From Clostridia bacterium (GTDB taxonomy: Bacteria > Bacillota > DSM-16504 > Desulfitibacterales > Desulfitibacteraceae): a stretch of DNA of 13,894 bases. The position numbers were made by a program, and so were the translations under genes. Location: positions 1 to 13,894 of the forward strand of contig JAGXSK010000170.1 in NCBI GenBank assembly GCA_018333845.1, given 5' to 3'. Below, in pieces: positions 1 to 6,878 of this stretch. How positions within the stretch are numbered: position 1 is the stretch's first letter; each line of letters opens with the position of its first letter. The notes under the pieces were generated by a model. That model was not told the DNA's origin. It did not search any database and saw only the letters and a program-made list of their open reading frames with translations.

Positions 1-666
1 ACCTTTGCCAATATCCCAGCTATTTTGACTAAAGGAGCCCAGTGGTTTGCCTCCATGGGTACAGAGCGGAGCAAGGGAACCAAGGTTTTTGCTTTGGCCG
101 GCAAGATTAACAATGTGGGACTAGTAGAGGTACCCATGGGGCTAACCATGCGAGAAGTAATTTACGATATTGGCGGTGGCATTCCCCATGGTAAAAAATT
201 TAAAGCGGTGCAAACAGGCGGCCCTTCCGGGGGCGTGATAACAGAAAAGGATTTAGATACCCCCATTGAGTACGATGTTCTATTGGAAAAGGGCTCTATG
301 ATGGGCTCTGGTGGGATGATTGTCATGGATGAGGATGACAACATGGTGCATATAGCCAAATTTTATCTGGAGTTTACCATGAATGAAGCCTGCGGCAAAT
401 GTGTTCCAGGGCGGATAGGCACAAAGCGCCTTTTTGAGATGTTGGATAAAATCACAAAAGGAAAGGGAACCATGGCAGATCTGGATGCCATCAAGCAGCT
501 GGCCTACATGGTCAAGGAGGCCTCTCTGTGCGGCCTGTGTCAAACTGCACCTAACCCAATTATCAGCACCATGAAGCACTTTTGGCATGAATATGTTCAA
601 CTGGTGCAGGATGCAGGGCATCCCCAGTGTAAAGGAAGCCATGAAGCTAAAAGCAGTAAAGTGTAA
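1..666 (+). CDS. hydB: HydB (NuoF-like) subunit of [FeFe]-hydrogenase, 3' part only
   Basis: This is the C-terminal part of a NuoF-like flavoprotein subunit, the NADH/FMN subunit of soluble multimeric [FeFe]-hydrogenases. The reading frame is open from base 1. The TTG at 25 is internal, because the preceding codons (TFANIPAIL) align with residue 325 onward of the complete HydB at 6879-9905, so about 325 codons lie outside the window. Conserved NuoF blocks are present (KGTKVFALAGKI, QTGGPSGG, GSGGMIVMDED, TAPNPI). The [4Fe-4S] (N3-type) motif is odd: it reads CGKCVPG where the family has CGxCxPC, so the third cysteine is Gly (codon 409-411). The later SLCGLG is SLCGLC, giving an extra Cys (codon 538-540). 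The protein ends about 25 residues after the NuoF domain, with neither the two-cluster ferredoxin tail of bifurcating HydB nor the GltD module of the second HydB here. hydA follows 28 bases downstream. Confidence 0.93.
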   Translation, partial: TFANIPAILTKGAQWFASMGTERSKGTKVFALAGKINNVGLVEVPMGLTMREVIYDIGGGIPHGKKFKAVQTGGPSGGVITEKDLDTPIEYDVLLEKGSMMGSGGMIVMDEDDNMVHIAKFYLEFTMNEACGKCVPGRIGTKRLFEMLDKITKGKGTMADLDAIKQLAYMVKEASLCGLCQTAPNPIISTMKHFWHEYVQLVQDAGHPQCKGSHEAKSSKV

Positions 667-694
667 CTTCTTAAGAAAAGAGTGAGGTGAGACA

Positions 695-2479
695 ATGTCA
701 GGCAATCAAGAAAAACAAGAAGCTAGAAAGCAGGTCAAGGTGCAAATTAACGACCAGCATATCACAGTGCCTGAAGGCATCACTGTGTTAGAAGCAGCCC
801 ATGAGGTCGGGGTCAAGATACCTACCCTTTGTCACCTGGATTTGCACGATCTGCAGCTATACAATAAAACCGCCTCCTGTAGAGTTTGTCTGGTAGAGAT
901 GGTAAATGGAACTAACAACCACAATAAACTAGTGCCATCCTGTGTAACAAGGATGGAGGAGGGAATGGTGGTCAGGACTGATACCATCAGGGCTATTACC
1001 GCTCGCAGAATCGCCGTGGAACTCCTGTTATCCAACCACCCCAACGAGTGCTTTACTTGCCCTAAAAACCTGGAGTGCGACCTCCAATCCCTGGCACAGG
1101 AGCTAAAAGTGCGGGAGATTCGCTGGGAGGGAGAGCGCATGAGCTATCCCATGGATATGTCCAGCGATGCCATAGCAAAAAATTCAAATAAATGTATCTA
1201 CTGCCGCCGCTGCGAGACGGGCTGCAATGTGGTTCAGACCTGTGGTATTCTCTCAGGAATTGGTCGGGGATTCAACGTCTTTGTAGGTCCCTTTGCCAAT
1301 ATCCCCATGGCGGAATCCTCCTGCACCTACTGTGGTCAATGCGTCCAGAGCTGTCCTACAGCAGCACTGACAGAGGTCTATCATACCGACAAGGTCTGGA
1401 AGGCTATCTACGATCCGGACAAATTTGTGATTGTCCAGACAGCGCCGGCTATTAGGGTAGCCCTTGGCGAGCTCTTCGGCATGAAAGCGGGCACTATCGT
1501 AACAGGGAAAATGGTCACTGCGCTAAAGCGCATGGGCTTTGATGCTGTGTTTGACACCAACTTTGGAGCAGACTTAACAGTGATGGAGGAAGCGTCGGAG
1601 TTAATTTATCGCCTGCAAAACAACAAAAACCTGCCTATTTTGACCAACTGCTGCCCCGCATGGGTAAAGTTTATCGAGCATCAATTTCCTGATCTTATCC
1701 ATGTACCCTCTACCTGTAAATCTCCCCATATCATGCTAGGGCAGATTGCAAAAACCTATTACGCCGAGAAAAAGGGCTTAAACCCGGATAACATCGTAGT
1801 AGTGTCCATCATGCCCTGCATCGCCAAAAAGGCAGAGGCTAAGCGGCCAGAGCTGACCAAGGATGCTCGCAACAATGTGGATATATCCATCACCACCCGA
1901 GAGATAGGAGCCATGATCAAGGAAGCAGGAATCGAGTTTGACCGTCTACCCGACAGTGAATTTGACAGCCCACTAGGTGAAACTACTGGTGCCTCAGCTA
2001 TCTTTGGCACTGCCGGTGGAGTTATAGAAGCAGCTCTCCGCACTGCCTACGAATGGATGACCGGTGAAACCCTGGAGCAGGTAGAGTTTGAAGAACTGCG
2101 AGGAATGGAAGGGATACGAAAGGCCACAGTGAAAGTCGGCGATCAGGAGCTGAACATTGGTATTGCCAGCGGCCTGGGCAATGCCCGAGTCATCCTGGAG
2201 GAAATTCGTGAAAGAAAATCCCAGTACCACGCCATCGAAATTATGGCCTGTCCTGGAGGATGTATAGCAGGGGGCGGTCAACCCTATCATCACGGTAACG
2301 AGGAAATAATCAAAAAGCGCCGAGATGCTATATATGAAGAAGACCGCAGAAAAGGCATTAGAAAATCCCATGGGAACAAAGAAATCCAGGCTCTCTACAA
2401 GACCTTCTTGGGAGAACCCTTCGGAGAGAAAGCCCACAAGCTGCTGCATACCCATTTTGAAAAGAGAGAAAGAATCTAA
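695..2479 (+). CDS. hydA: [FeFe]-hydrogenase catalytic subunit HydA (first copy)
   Basis: This is the catalytic subunit of a cytoplasmic multimeric [FeFe]-hydrogenase, interconverting H2 with protons and electrons. Order of domains in 594 residues: [2Fe-2S] ferredoxin (C46, C62, C65, C83); NuoG-type His-Cys cluster (H115, C119, C122, C128); two [4Fe-4S] clusters (C167, C170, C173, C177 and C210, C213, C216, C220); H-cluster domain; C-terminal small-subunit-like region ending in the typical LLHTHF. H-cluster motifs are L1 TNCCPAW (C319, C320), L2 MPCIAKKAE (C375) and L3 ACPGGC (C519, C523). The spacings C320-C375 (55) and C375-C519 (144) equal those of Clostridium pasteurianum CpI, so all four ligands and the proton-transfer Cys are kept. 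L1 has Asn where TSCCP has Ser. ATG at 695 follows GAGGTGA at 684-690. It follows the partial hydB by 28 bases and is probably co-transcribed with it; it ends the operon. Confidence 0.96.
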   Translation: MSGNQEKQEARKQVKVQINDQHITVPEGITVLEAAHEVGVKIPTLCHLDLHDLQLYNKTASCRVCLVEMVNGTNNHNKLVPSCVTRMEEGMVVRTDTIRAITARRIAVELLLSNHPNECFTCPKNLECDLQSLAQELKVREIRWEGERMSYPMDMSSDAIAKNSNKCIYCRRCETGCNVVQTCGILSGIGRGFNVFVGPFANIPMAESSCTYCGQCVQSCPTAALTEVYHTDKVWKAIYDPDKFVIVQTAPAIRVALGELFGMKAGTIVTGKMVTALKRMGFDAVFDTNFGADLTVMEEASELIYRLQNNKNLPILTNCCPAWVKFIEHQFPDLIHVPSTCKSPHIMLGQIAKTYYAEKKGLNPDNIVVVSIMPCIAKKAEAKRPELTKDARNNVDISITTREIGAMIKEAGIEFDRLPDSEFDSPLGETTGASAIFGTAGGVIEAALRTAYEWMTGETLEQVEFEELRGMEGIRKATVKVGDQELNIGIASGLGNARVILEEIRERKSQYHAIEIMACPGGCIAGGGQPYHHGNEEIIKKRRDAIYEEDRRKGIRKSHGNKEIQALYKTFLGEPFGEKAHKLLHTHFEKRERI

Positions 2480-2505
2480 TTTCTATATTATTTCTATAAA
2501 CAGAA

Positions 2506-2549
2506 TTCTAAAACTAAAATAGAGTTTCGACTCCATCTGAGTTTTAGAA
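2506..2549. repeat. Nested inverted repeat downstream of first hydA
   Basis: Perfect 10-base arms TTCTAAAACT (2506-2515) and AGTTTTAGAA (2540-2549) enclose a small hairpin with stem GAGT/ACTC and loop TTCG (2522-2533). It lies 27 bases past the hydA stop codon. It may act as an mRNA 3' structure or weak terminator, but no U-tract follows on the + strand, so the role is inferred only. Confidence 0.45.
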
Positions 2550-2593
2550 GCCCTTATCCAGGAACATACGCTAGAAAATAAGAGGCTTAGTGA

Positions 2594-2620
2594 TAGAACC
2601 GGCTGCAGCAGCCGGTTCTA
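2594..2620. terminator. Perfect 13-base inverted repeat between convergent genes, possible bidirectional terminator
   Basis: TAGAACCGGCTGC and its exact complement GCAGCCGGTTCTA flank a single central A (2607). A realistic fold is a 12-bp stem with a CAG loop. The right arm contains the stop codon (2618-2620) of the sigma-54 regulator on the - strand. Position between convergent genes suggests a terminator for both. No convincing T-run follows on either strand, so this rests on stem strength and position. Confidence 0.45.
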
Positions 2621-4843
2621 TATATTATAACGCTTCAAGATTTCATGAAAGGTGCTTCTGTTTAAACCGAGATTTTTAGCAGCCCTTGCCTGTACCCAAT
2701 TACTATCCTCCAAAGCCTTGAGAATTATTTCCCTCTGATACTGCTCCATATGTTCTTTAAGTGAAAAATTCTCCCCTAGTATGGGTTTCTGAACTTTAGA
2801 CCCTCCATTTAACAGCTCTGGAGGCAAATCTTCAACTTTTATCTCCGAGCCTTCACAGAAAAGCACTGCCCTTTCCATGGCATTTTCTAGTTCCCGTACA
2901 TTTCCCTTCCACTCTGCATGCAAGAGCAACTCCATGGCAGCATTATCGATTCTGCTTACAGATTTTCTAAACTTTTTATTAAATCTATGCAAAAAGGCAA
3001 CTGCCAATAGGGGTATATCCTCCCTTCTATCTCTAAGGGGCGGTAAACTAATAGACACTACATTCAGCCTGTAATAAAGGTCAACCCTAAAGGTTCCCTT
3101 ATGGATTAACTCCACCAGGTCTTTATTGGTGGCAGCTATGACACGTACGTCTACTTTTTTCGGTCTTGTATCTCCTATTCTTAAAAATTCCCCTTCCTGA
3201 AGAACCCTGAGGAGCTTGGCCTGCAGTGTTAAACTAACATCACCAATTTCATCTAAAAGAATGGTGCCCTTATGAGCTTCCTCAAAAAGACCTTTTTTAT
3301 CAGCAACTGCCCCTGTGAAACTGCCCTTAACATGCCCAAAAAGCTCACTTTCCAGAAGTGTTTCGGGTAGTGCTGCACAGTTTATACTGACAAAACTTTC
3401 ATCAGCTCGTAAACTTAGTTCATGGACTGCTTGTGCGGCAAGTTCTTTACCTGTTCCGCTTTCACCTGCAATCAGGACAGTAGTGTCAGTACGTGCTACC
3501 TTTTTTATCATCTGATATACCTGCTGCATGGGCCGGCTGTTTCCAATAAATCTTCCTACACCGCTGGTGTTTTCCTGAAGCTTGCTTTTTAAAAGAAGGT
3601 TGTTTTTTTCTAGCTTATCAACGAGATAAGGCAGGCACATTTCATTCTCTGCTAAACCTCTAATTACAGCAGCAGCCTTGTTGCGGCAGGTTTCATATCC
3701 GCATGCACCGCAGTTTAATTCATCTTCCTTCTTGTACTTGCCAAGACTGAATAATATCTCTTGGATTTCCTTTTCTGAAGGTTCTTTTACAAACAAACTT
3801 TTATCTTTAAAGCTTCTTCCCAGGTCTATCTGAGTATGCACTGCTGTTTGTTCATGCTTTTCCGAGCCTTCTTCCTGTTTACAGGCATATTCCTTTAACA
3901 AATGCATTCGAGAGTAGACGTCTCTTTTTTCACTAAACATTGGTCCGCTAATACAACCATTACAGAATAGTATGTCTGCAAAATCAAACCGAATGTTTCC
4001 CTGGGCTGCATTTCTTAGAAAGTTCAGGCTGTTTTCCCTTCCCTCAACTGTCAGTATCCTGTTTTCCAAGATATCTGCCTGCAGTGCTGCAGTTTTCAAA
4101 AGTCCTCCAGCCAGGGGAAATATTTTCGCTGCATGAATACTGGGACTATCAAAGGCTTCCTTATCCAAGCTGCCAGGATCAATTCCTTTAAGCTTTAGAT
4201 ATTCATTTAATTCAGGGAAGGTCAGGACACAATCCACACTATCTTCCAGGCTTTCATCCTGCCTCTCTGCTTTTTTTGCCGAACAAGGTCCAATGAATAC
4301 TACCTTAACCTTTCTGCCAGTATACAGGTGGCGTAAATAACGTCCCACGGCAATCATGGGTGATACAATGGGAACTAATTTTGGTATTAACGAGGGAAAA
4401 TACTTCTCAATTAAGAATATAATGCTGGGGCAGGCACTGCTTATCAGCCCCTCTAGTTTTTCCTGCTTTAATATATATTCTCTATAAGACTGGGCTACTA
4501 ATTGAGCGCCAAATGCAACCTCGTATACTTTGTCAAAACCTGCCTTTTTTAGAGCTGCAGCAACCTGGCCAGGCTCAATACCAGCAAATTCTGCGATATA
4601 GGAGGGAGCCAGGCATGCAACTTTAATTTCATCAGTATCCATAATCTCTTGCAGCAGCTCAAGACTGCTTCTTACACATTTTGCCTGTTTTGAGCAAACT
4701 TCTATGCAATGTCCACAAGATATACATAACTCAGGGATAACCATGGCCTGCCCCTTTTCCACTTTAATAGCCTTAACCGGACAGTTCCTTATACAAGAAA
4801 AACAAATGCTGCATATTCCTTCTATGGTTTTTACAACACCCAA
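2618..4843 (-). CDS. Sigma-54 activator with N-terminal ferredoxin/[FeFe]-hydrogenase sensor-like domain
   Basis: This is a 741-residue one-component regulator. Residues 1-55 hold two [4Fe-4S] motifs (C11, C14, C17, C21; C40, C43, C46, C50). Residues ~70-310 resemble the [FeFe]-hydrogenase large-subunit C-terminal domain: L1 SSACPS (A137, C138), L2 GPCSAKKAE (C187), L3 FCNGC (C294, C297). Residues 378-403 carry a further Fe-S motif (C378, C381, C386, C403). A sigma-54 AAA+ domain follows: Walker A GESGTGKE at 460-467, sigma-54 contact loop GSFTGA at 507-512 (usually GAFTGA), Walker B LLDEIG at 529-534, and W-GNVREL at 645-652. A Fis-type HTH lies at ~702-741. Ala137 replaces the proton-transfer Cys, as in sensory hydrogenases, so H2 or redox sensing is the likely input (inference). 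The start is TTG at 4843, with AGAGGTGA at 4849-4856; the next Met (residue 34) would cut the first cluster. It converges on the first hydBA operon. Domain calls are firm; the ligand is not known. Confidence 0.93.
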   Translation of the reverse strand: MGVVKTIEGICSICFSCIRNCPVKAIKVEKGQAMVIPELCISCGHCIEVCSKQAKCVRSSLELLQEIMDTDEIKVACLAPSYIAEFAGIEPGQVAAALKKAGFDKVYEVAFGAQLVAQSYREYILKQEKLEGLISSACPSIIFLIEKYFPSLIPKLVPIVSPMIAVGRYLRHLYTGRKVKVVFIGPCSAKKAERQDESLEDSVDCVLTFPELNEYLKLKGIDPGSLDKEAFDSPSIHAAKIFPLAGGLLKTAALQADILENRILTVEGRENSLNFLRNAAQGNIRFDFADILFCNGCISGPMFSEKRDVYSRMHLLKEYACKQEEGSEKHEQTAVHTQIDLGRSFKDKSLFVKEPSEKEIQEILFSLGKYKKEDELNCGACGYETCRNKAAAVIRGLAENEMCLPYLVDKLEKNNLLLKSKLQENTSGVGRFIGNSRPMQQVYQMIKKVARTDTTVLIAGESGTGKELAAQAVHELSLRADESFVSINCAALPETLLESELFGHVKGSFTGAVADKKGLFEEAHKGTILLDEIGDVSLTLQAKLLRVLQEGEFLRIGDTRPKKVDVRVIAATNKDLVELIHKGTFRVDLYYRLNVVSISLPPLRDRREDIPLLAVAFLHRFNKKFRKSVSRIDNAAMELLLHAEWKGNVRELENAMERAVLFCEGSEIKVEDLPPELLNGGSKVQKPILGENFSLKEHMEQYQREIILKALEDSNWVQARAAKNLGLNRSTFHEILKRYNI

Positions 4844-4848
4844 CTAAA

Positions 4849-4856
4849 TCACCTCT
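4849..4856 (-). promoter_or_regulatory. Ribosome binding site deciding the TTG start of the sigma-54 regulator
   Basis: On the - strand AGAGGTGA lies 5 bases before TTG (4841-4843). This supports the TTG start, since no ATG or GTG close by keeps the first ferredoxin motif. Confidence 0.7.
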
Positions 4857-4882
4857 GTCTGTCCTGTGTTGGTTAAACGTAC

Positions 4883-5060
4883 GGAGACATCCCATAAAGA
4901 TAGAATAGGGGAAGTACCATACAAGAAAACTAGGGTATCTTTAAGGTAAGGAGACATCCCATTAGGAATGGGGACACATCTCAATTAATTCTCTAAGGTT
5001 ATGATCGAGATATGTCCCCGGTAATTTAATTCCAGCTTTGTCAGGAGATATGTCCCCATT
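4883..5060. repeat. Cluster of degenerate GGGGACATATCTC-type repeats
   Basis: The gap between the regulator and the second hydA holds five related units. GGAGACATCCCAT occurs twice in direct orientation (4883-4895 and 4950-4962). AATGGGGACACATCTC (4967-4982) is a 15/16 inverted match to GAGATATGTCCCCATT (5045-5060). GAGATATGTCCCC recurs at 5007-5019. The 4967-4982 and 5007-5019 units could form a long hairpin. Repeats of this GGGGACA type often flank or derive from small transposon-like or REP elements in Firmicutes (recalled, not searched). No transposase gene is present here. The cluster lies in the upstream region of the regulator gene. Confidence 0.65.
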
Positions 5061-5108
5061 TTTTGCATTCTGCATTTTATGGGCTGATATATCCTGCTTC
5101 TCTATATA

Positions 5109-6845
5109 TTATTCTACTTTTTTGTATTTACCCCTTTTTGCATAGTGGGTGTGCAGAAGATGATGGGATTTTTCTCCCAGGGGCTCTCCAAGGTATTCCT
5201 TGTACAGCTGTTGAACTGCAGGGTTCTCATGGGATTTCCTCAGTTTCATCATTTTATCAGCTGTATAGATACCTTTTATCCTCTTTTCTCTTATTTCAAG
5301 GTTAGTAGGAATAGGCTGGCCTCCGCCGCCTATACATCCTCCTGGGCAGGTCATAACTTCAATGAAATGGTAATCAGCAGTACCGTCTTTTATTTTATCC
5401 AGGAGTTTCCTTGCATTTGCAAGGGTATGGGCTACTGCAACTTTCACTTTTGTGCCCTTTAGATCTACTTCAGCCTCTTTAATCCCCCTCATTCCCCTTA
5501 CATTATAAAAATCAATGCTGGGAAGTTCCTCCTTTGTCACCAGCTCGTAGGCAGTTCTTAAGGCCGCTTCCATCACTCCTCCTGTTGCACCGAAAATAAC
5601 ACCGGCACCTGTTGAAATTCCTAGTGGTGCATCATATTCTTCAGAGGGAAGTTTATTAAGCTGTATACCGGCCTGCTTGAACATCCTTGCCAACTCTCTT
5701 GTAGTTAAAACGTAGTCCACATCTGTGTAACCACTGTCTGTCATTTCAGGCCTGTCTGCTTCAAACTTTTTGGCTGTGCAGGGCATGATTGAGACTGATA
5801 TTATATCAGCCGGATCAATCTTCACTTTTTCAGCATAATAGGTTTTCAGCAGTGCCCCAAACATCTGCTGCGGAGACTTACAGGTTGAAAGATGCTCAGT
5901 TAACTCAGGATAGAAATGCTCAATGAACTTAATCCAGCCGGGGCTGCAGGAGGTTATCATGGGCAGAGTACCATTATTGGTAAGCCTTTCAATCAGCTCA
6001 CTGCCTTCCTCCATAATTGTTAAGTCCGCCGTAAAATCTGTATCCATAACCCTATCAAAACCTATAAGTTTTAGGGCAGCAACCATCTGTCCTGTACTCA
6101 CCGTGCCAGGTTCTAAGCCAAATTCCTGACCTATAGAGACCCTTGTAGCAGGTGCTGTCTGTACCACAACATGCTTCCTGGGATCAGCCAGGGCCTTCCA
6201 AACTTCCTCCGTATTCTCTTTTTCCACTAATGCACCTGTGGGACATACCAGAACGCATTGCCCGCACTGAACACAAACAGAATAGGAAAGTGCCTCATTG
6301 AACTGTGTACCGATCAGGGTTTTAAACCCTCTTCCCAGGGGAACAATGGCTTCCACTGATTGAACCTGCTTACAAACACTAACGCAGCGGCGGCAGAGAA
6401 TACACTTTTGAGGATCTCTAACAAGGGCAGGTGTTGACATATCCTTGGCACTTAGGTTGCGTTTTCCAACAAAGCGCATATCCCTAACCCCTAAGAGTTC
6501 AGCCATTTTCTGCAGCTCACAGTTTTGGTTGCGGATACATGTGAGACACTCTACATCATGATCGGACAACAACAGTTCCAGGTTAAATTTCCTTGCATTC
6601 CTAACTTTTTCAGTATTTGTTAGAACTTCCATGCCCTGAGCAACAGGGACAACGCAGGCTGCTGCCAGGGTCCTTGCTCCAACGACCTCTACCACACAAA
6701 TCCTGCAGGCTCCGACTTTATTTATATCTTTCATGTAACATAAAGTAGGTATATTTACACCGGCGATTTCCGCAGCCTCTAAAATGGTAGCTCCTGGGTG
6801 CACTTCAACCAACCGGTTATCGATTTTTAAACTAACGAGTTCCAT
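5109..6845 (-). CDS. hydA: [FeFe]-hydrogenase catalytic subunit HydA (second copy)
   Basis: This is the catalytic subunit of the second multimeric hydrogenase, 578 residues, with the same architecture as the first HydA. It has [2Fe-2S] (C36, C47, C50, C64), His-Cys cluster (H96, C100, C103, C109), two [4Fe-4S] (C148, C151, C154, C158; C191, C194, C197, C201), H-cluster domain and C-terminal LLHTHY. H-cluster motifs are L1 TSCSPGW (C300, S301), L2 MPCTAKKFE (C356) and L3 TCPGGC (C500, C504). By exact spacing, S301 sits at the position of the [4Fe-4S] ligand (CpI Cys300) and C300 at the proton-transfer Cys. I recall TSCSP in other HydA/HndD proteins, so this may be a subfamily trait. ATG at 6845 has AAGGAGGGAG upstream. 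It is the last gene of the long operon, 33 bases after hydB. It probably pairs with the HydB and HydC encoded upstream. Confidence 0.96.
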   Translation of the reverse strand: MELVSLKIDNRLVEVHPGATILEAAEIAGVNIPTLCYMKDINKVGACRICVVEVVGARTLAAACVVPVAQGMEVLTNTEKVRNARKFNLELLLSDHDVECLTCIRNQNCELQKMAELLGVRDMRFVGKRNLSAKDMSTPALVRDPQKCILCRRCVSVCKQVQSVEAIVPLGRGFKTLIGTQFNEALSYSVCVQCGQCVLVCPTGALVEKENTEEVWKALADPRKHVVVQTAPATRVSIGQEFGLEPGTVSTGQMVAALKLIGFDRVMDTDFTADLTIMEEGSELIERLTNNGTLPMITSCSPGWIKFIEHFYPELTEHLSTCKSPQQMFGALLKTYYAEKVKIDPADIISVSIMPCTAKKFEADRPEMTDSGYTDVDYVLTTRELARMFKQAGIQLNKLPSEEYDAPLGISTGAGVIFGATGGVMEAALRTAYELVTKEELPSIDFYNVRGMRGIKEAEVDLKGTKVKVAVAHTLANARKLLDKIKDGTADYHFIEVMTCPGGCIGGGGQPIPTNLEIREKRIKGIYTADKMMKLRKSHENPAVQQLYKEYLGEPLGEKSHHLLHTHYAKRGKYKKVE

Positions 6846-6878
6846 TCATTCTCCCTCCTTGCTTGAAGATTTCCGTAT

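Noticed and set aside
25..27. TTG at 25 as the start of the first gene.
   Set aside because: The frame is open upstream and aligns with the middle of a NuoF domain, so it is an internal Leu codon.
1..1305. A 16-base exact repeat (CCTTTGCCAATATCCC) at 2-17 and 1290-1305.
   Set aside because: Both copies are inside genes and encode the same short FANIP stretch in frame, and flanking bases do not match. Most likely chance, though an assembly join at the window edge was considered.
2618..4843. The sensor and activator halves as two separate genes or a chimeric assembly.
   Set aside because: A single uninterrupted frame runs through a plausible linker (~404-430), with no internal ribosome site noticed and no change in composition obvious by eye.
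4883..5060. CRISPR array.
   Set aside because: Units are short, degenerate, in both orientations and irregularly spaced, with no cas genes.
5063..5462. Plus-strand open frames over the hydA end and the repeat gap.
   Set aside because: They are antisense to a clear hydA coding region, have no recognisable motif and no good ribosome site.
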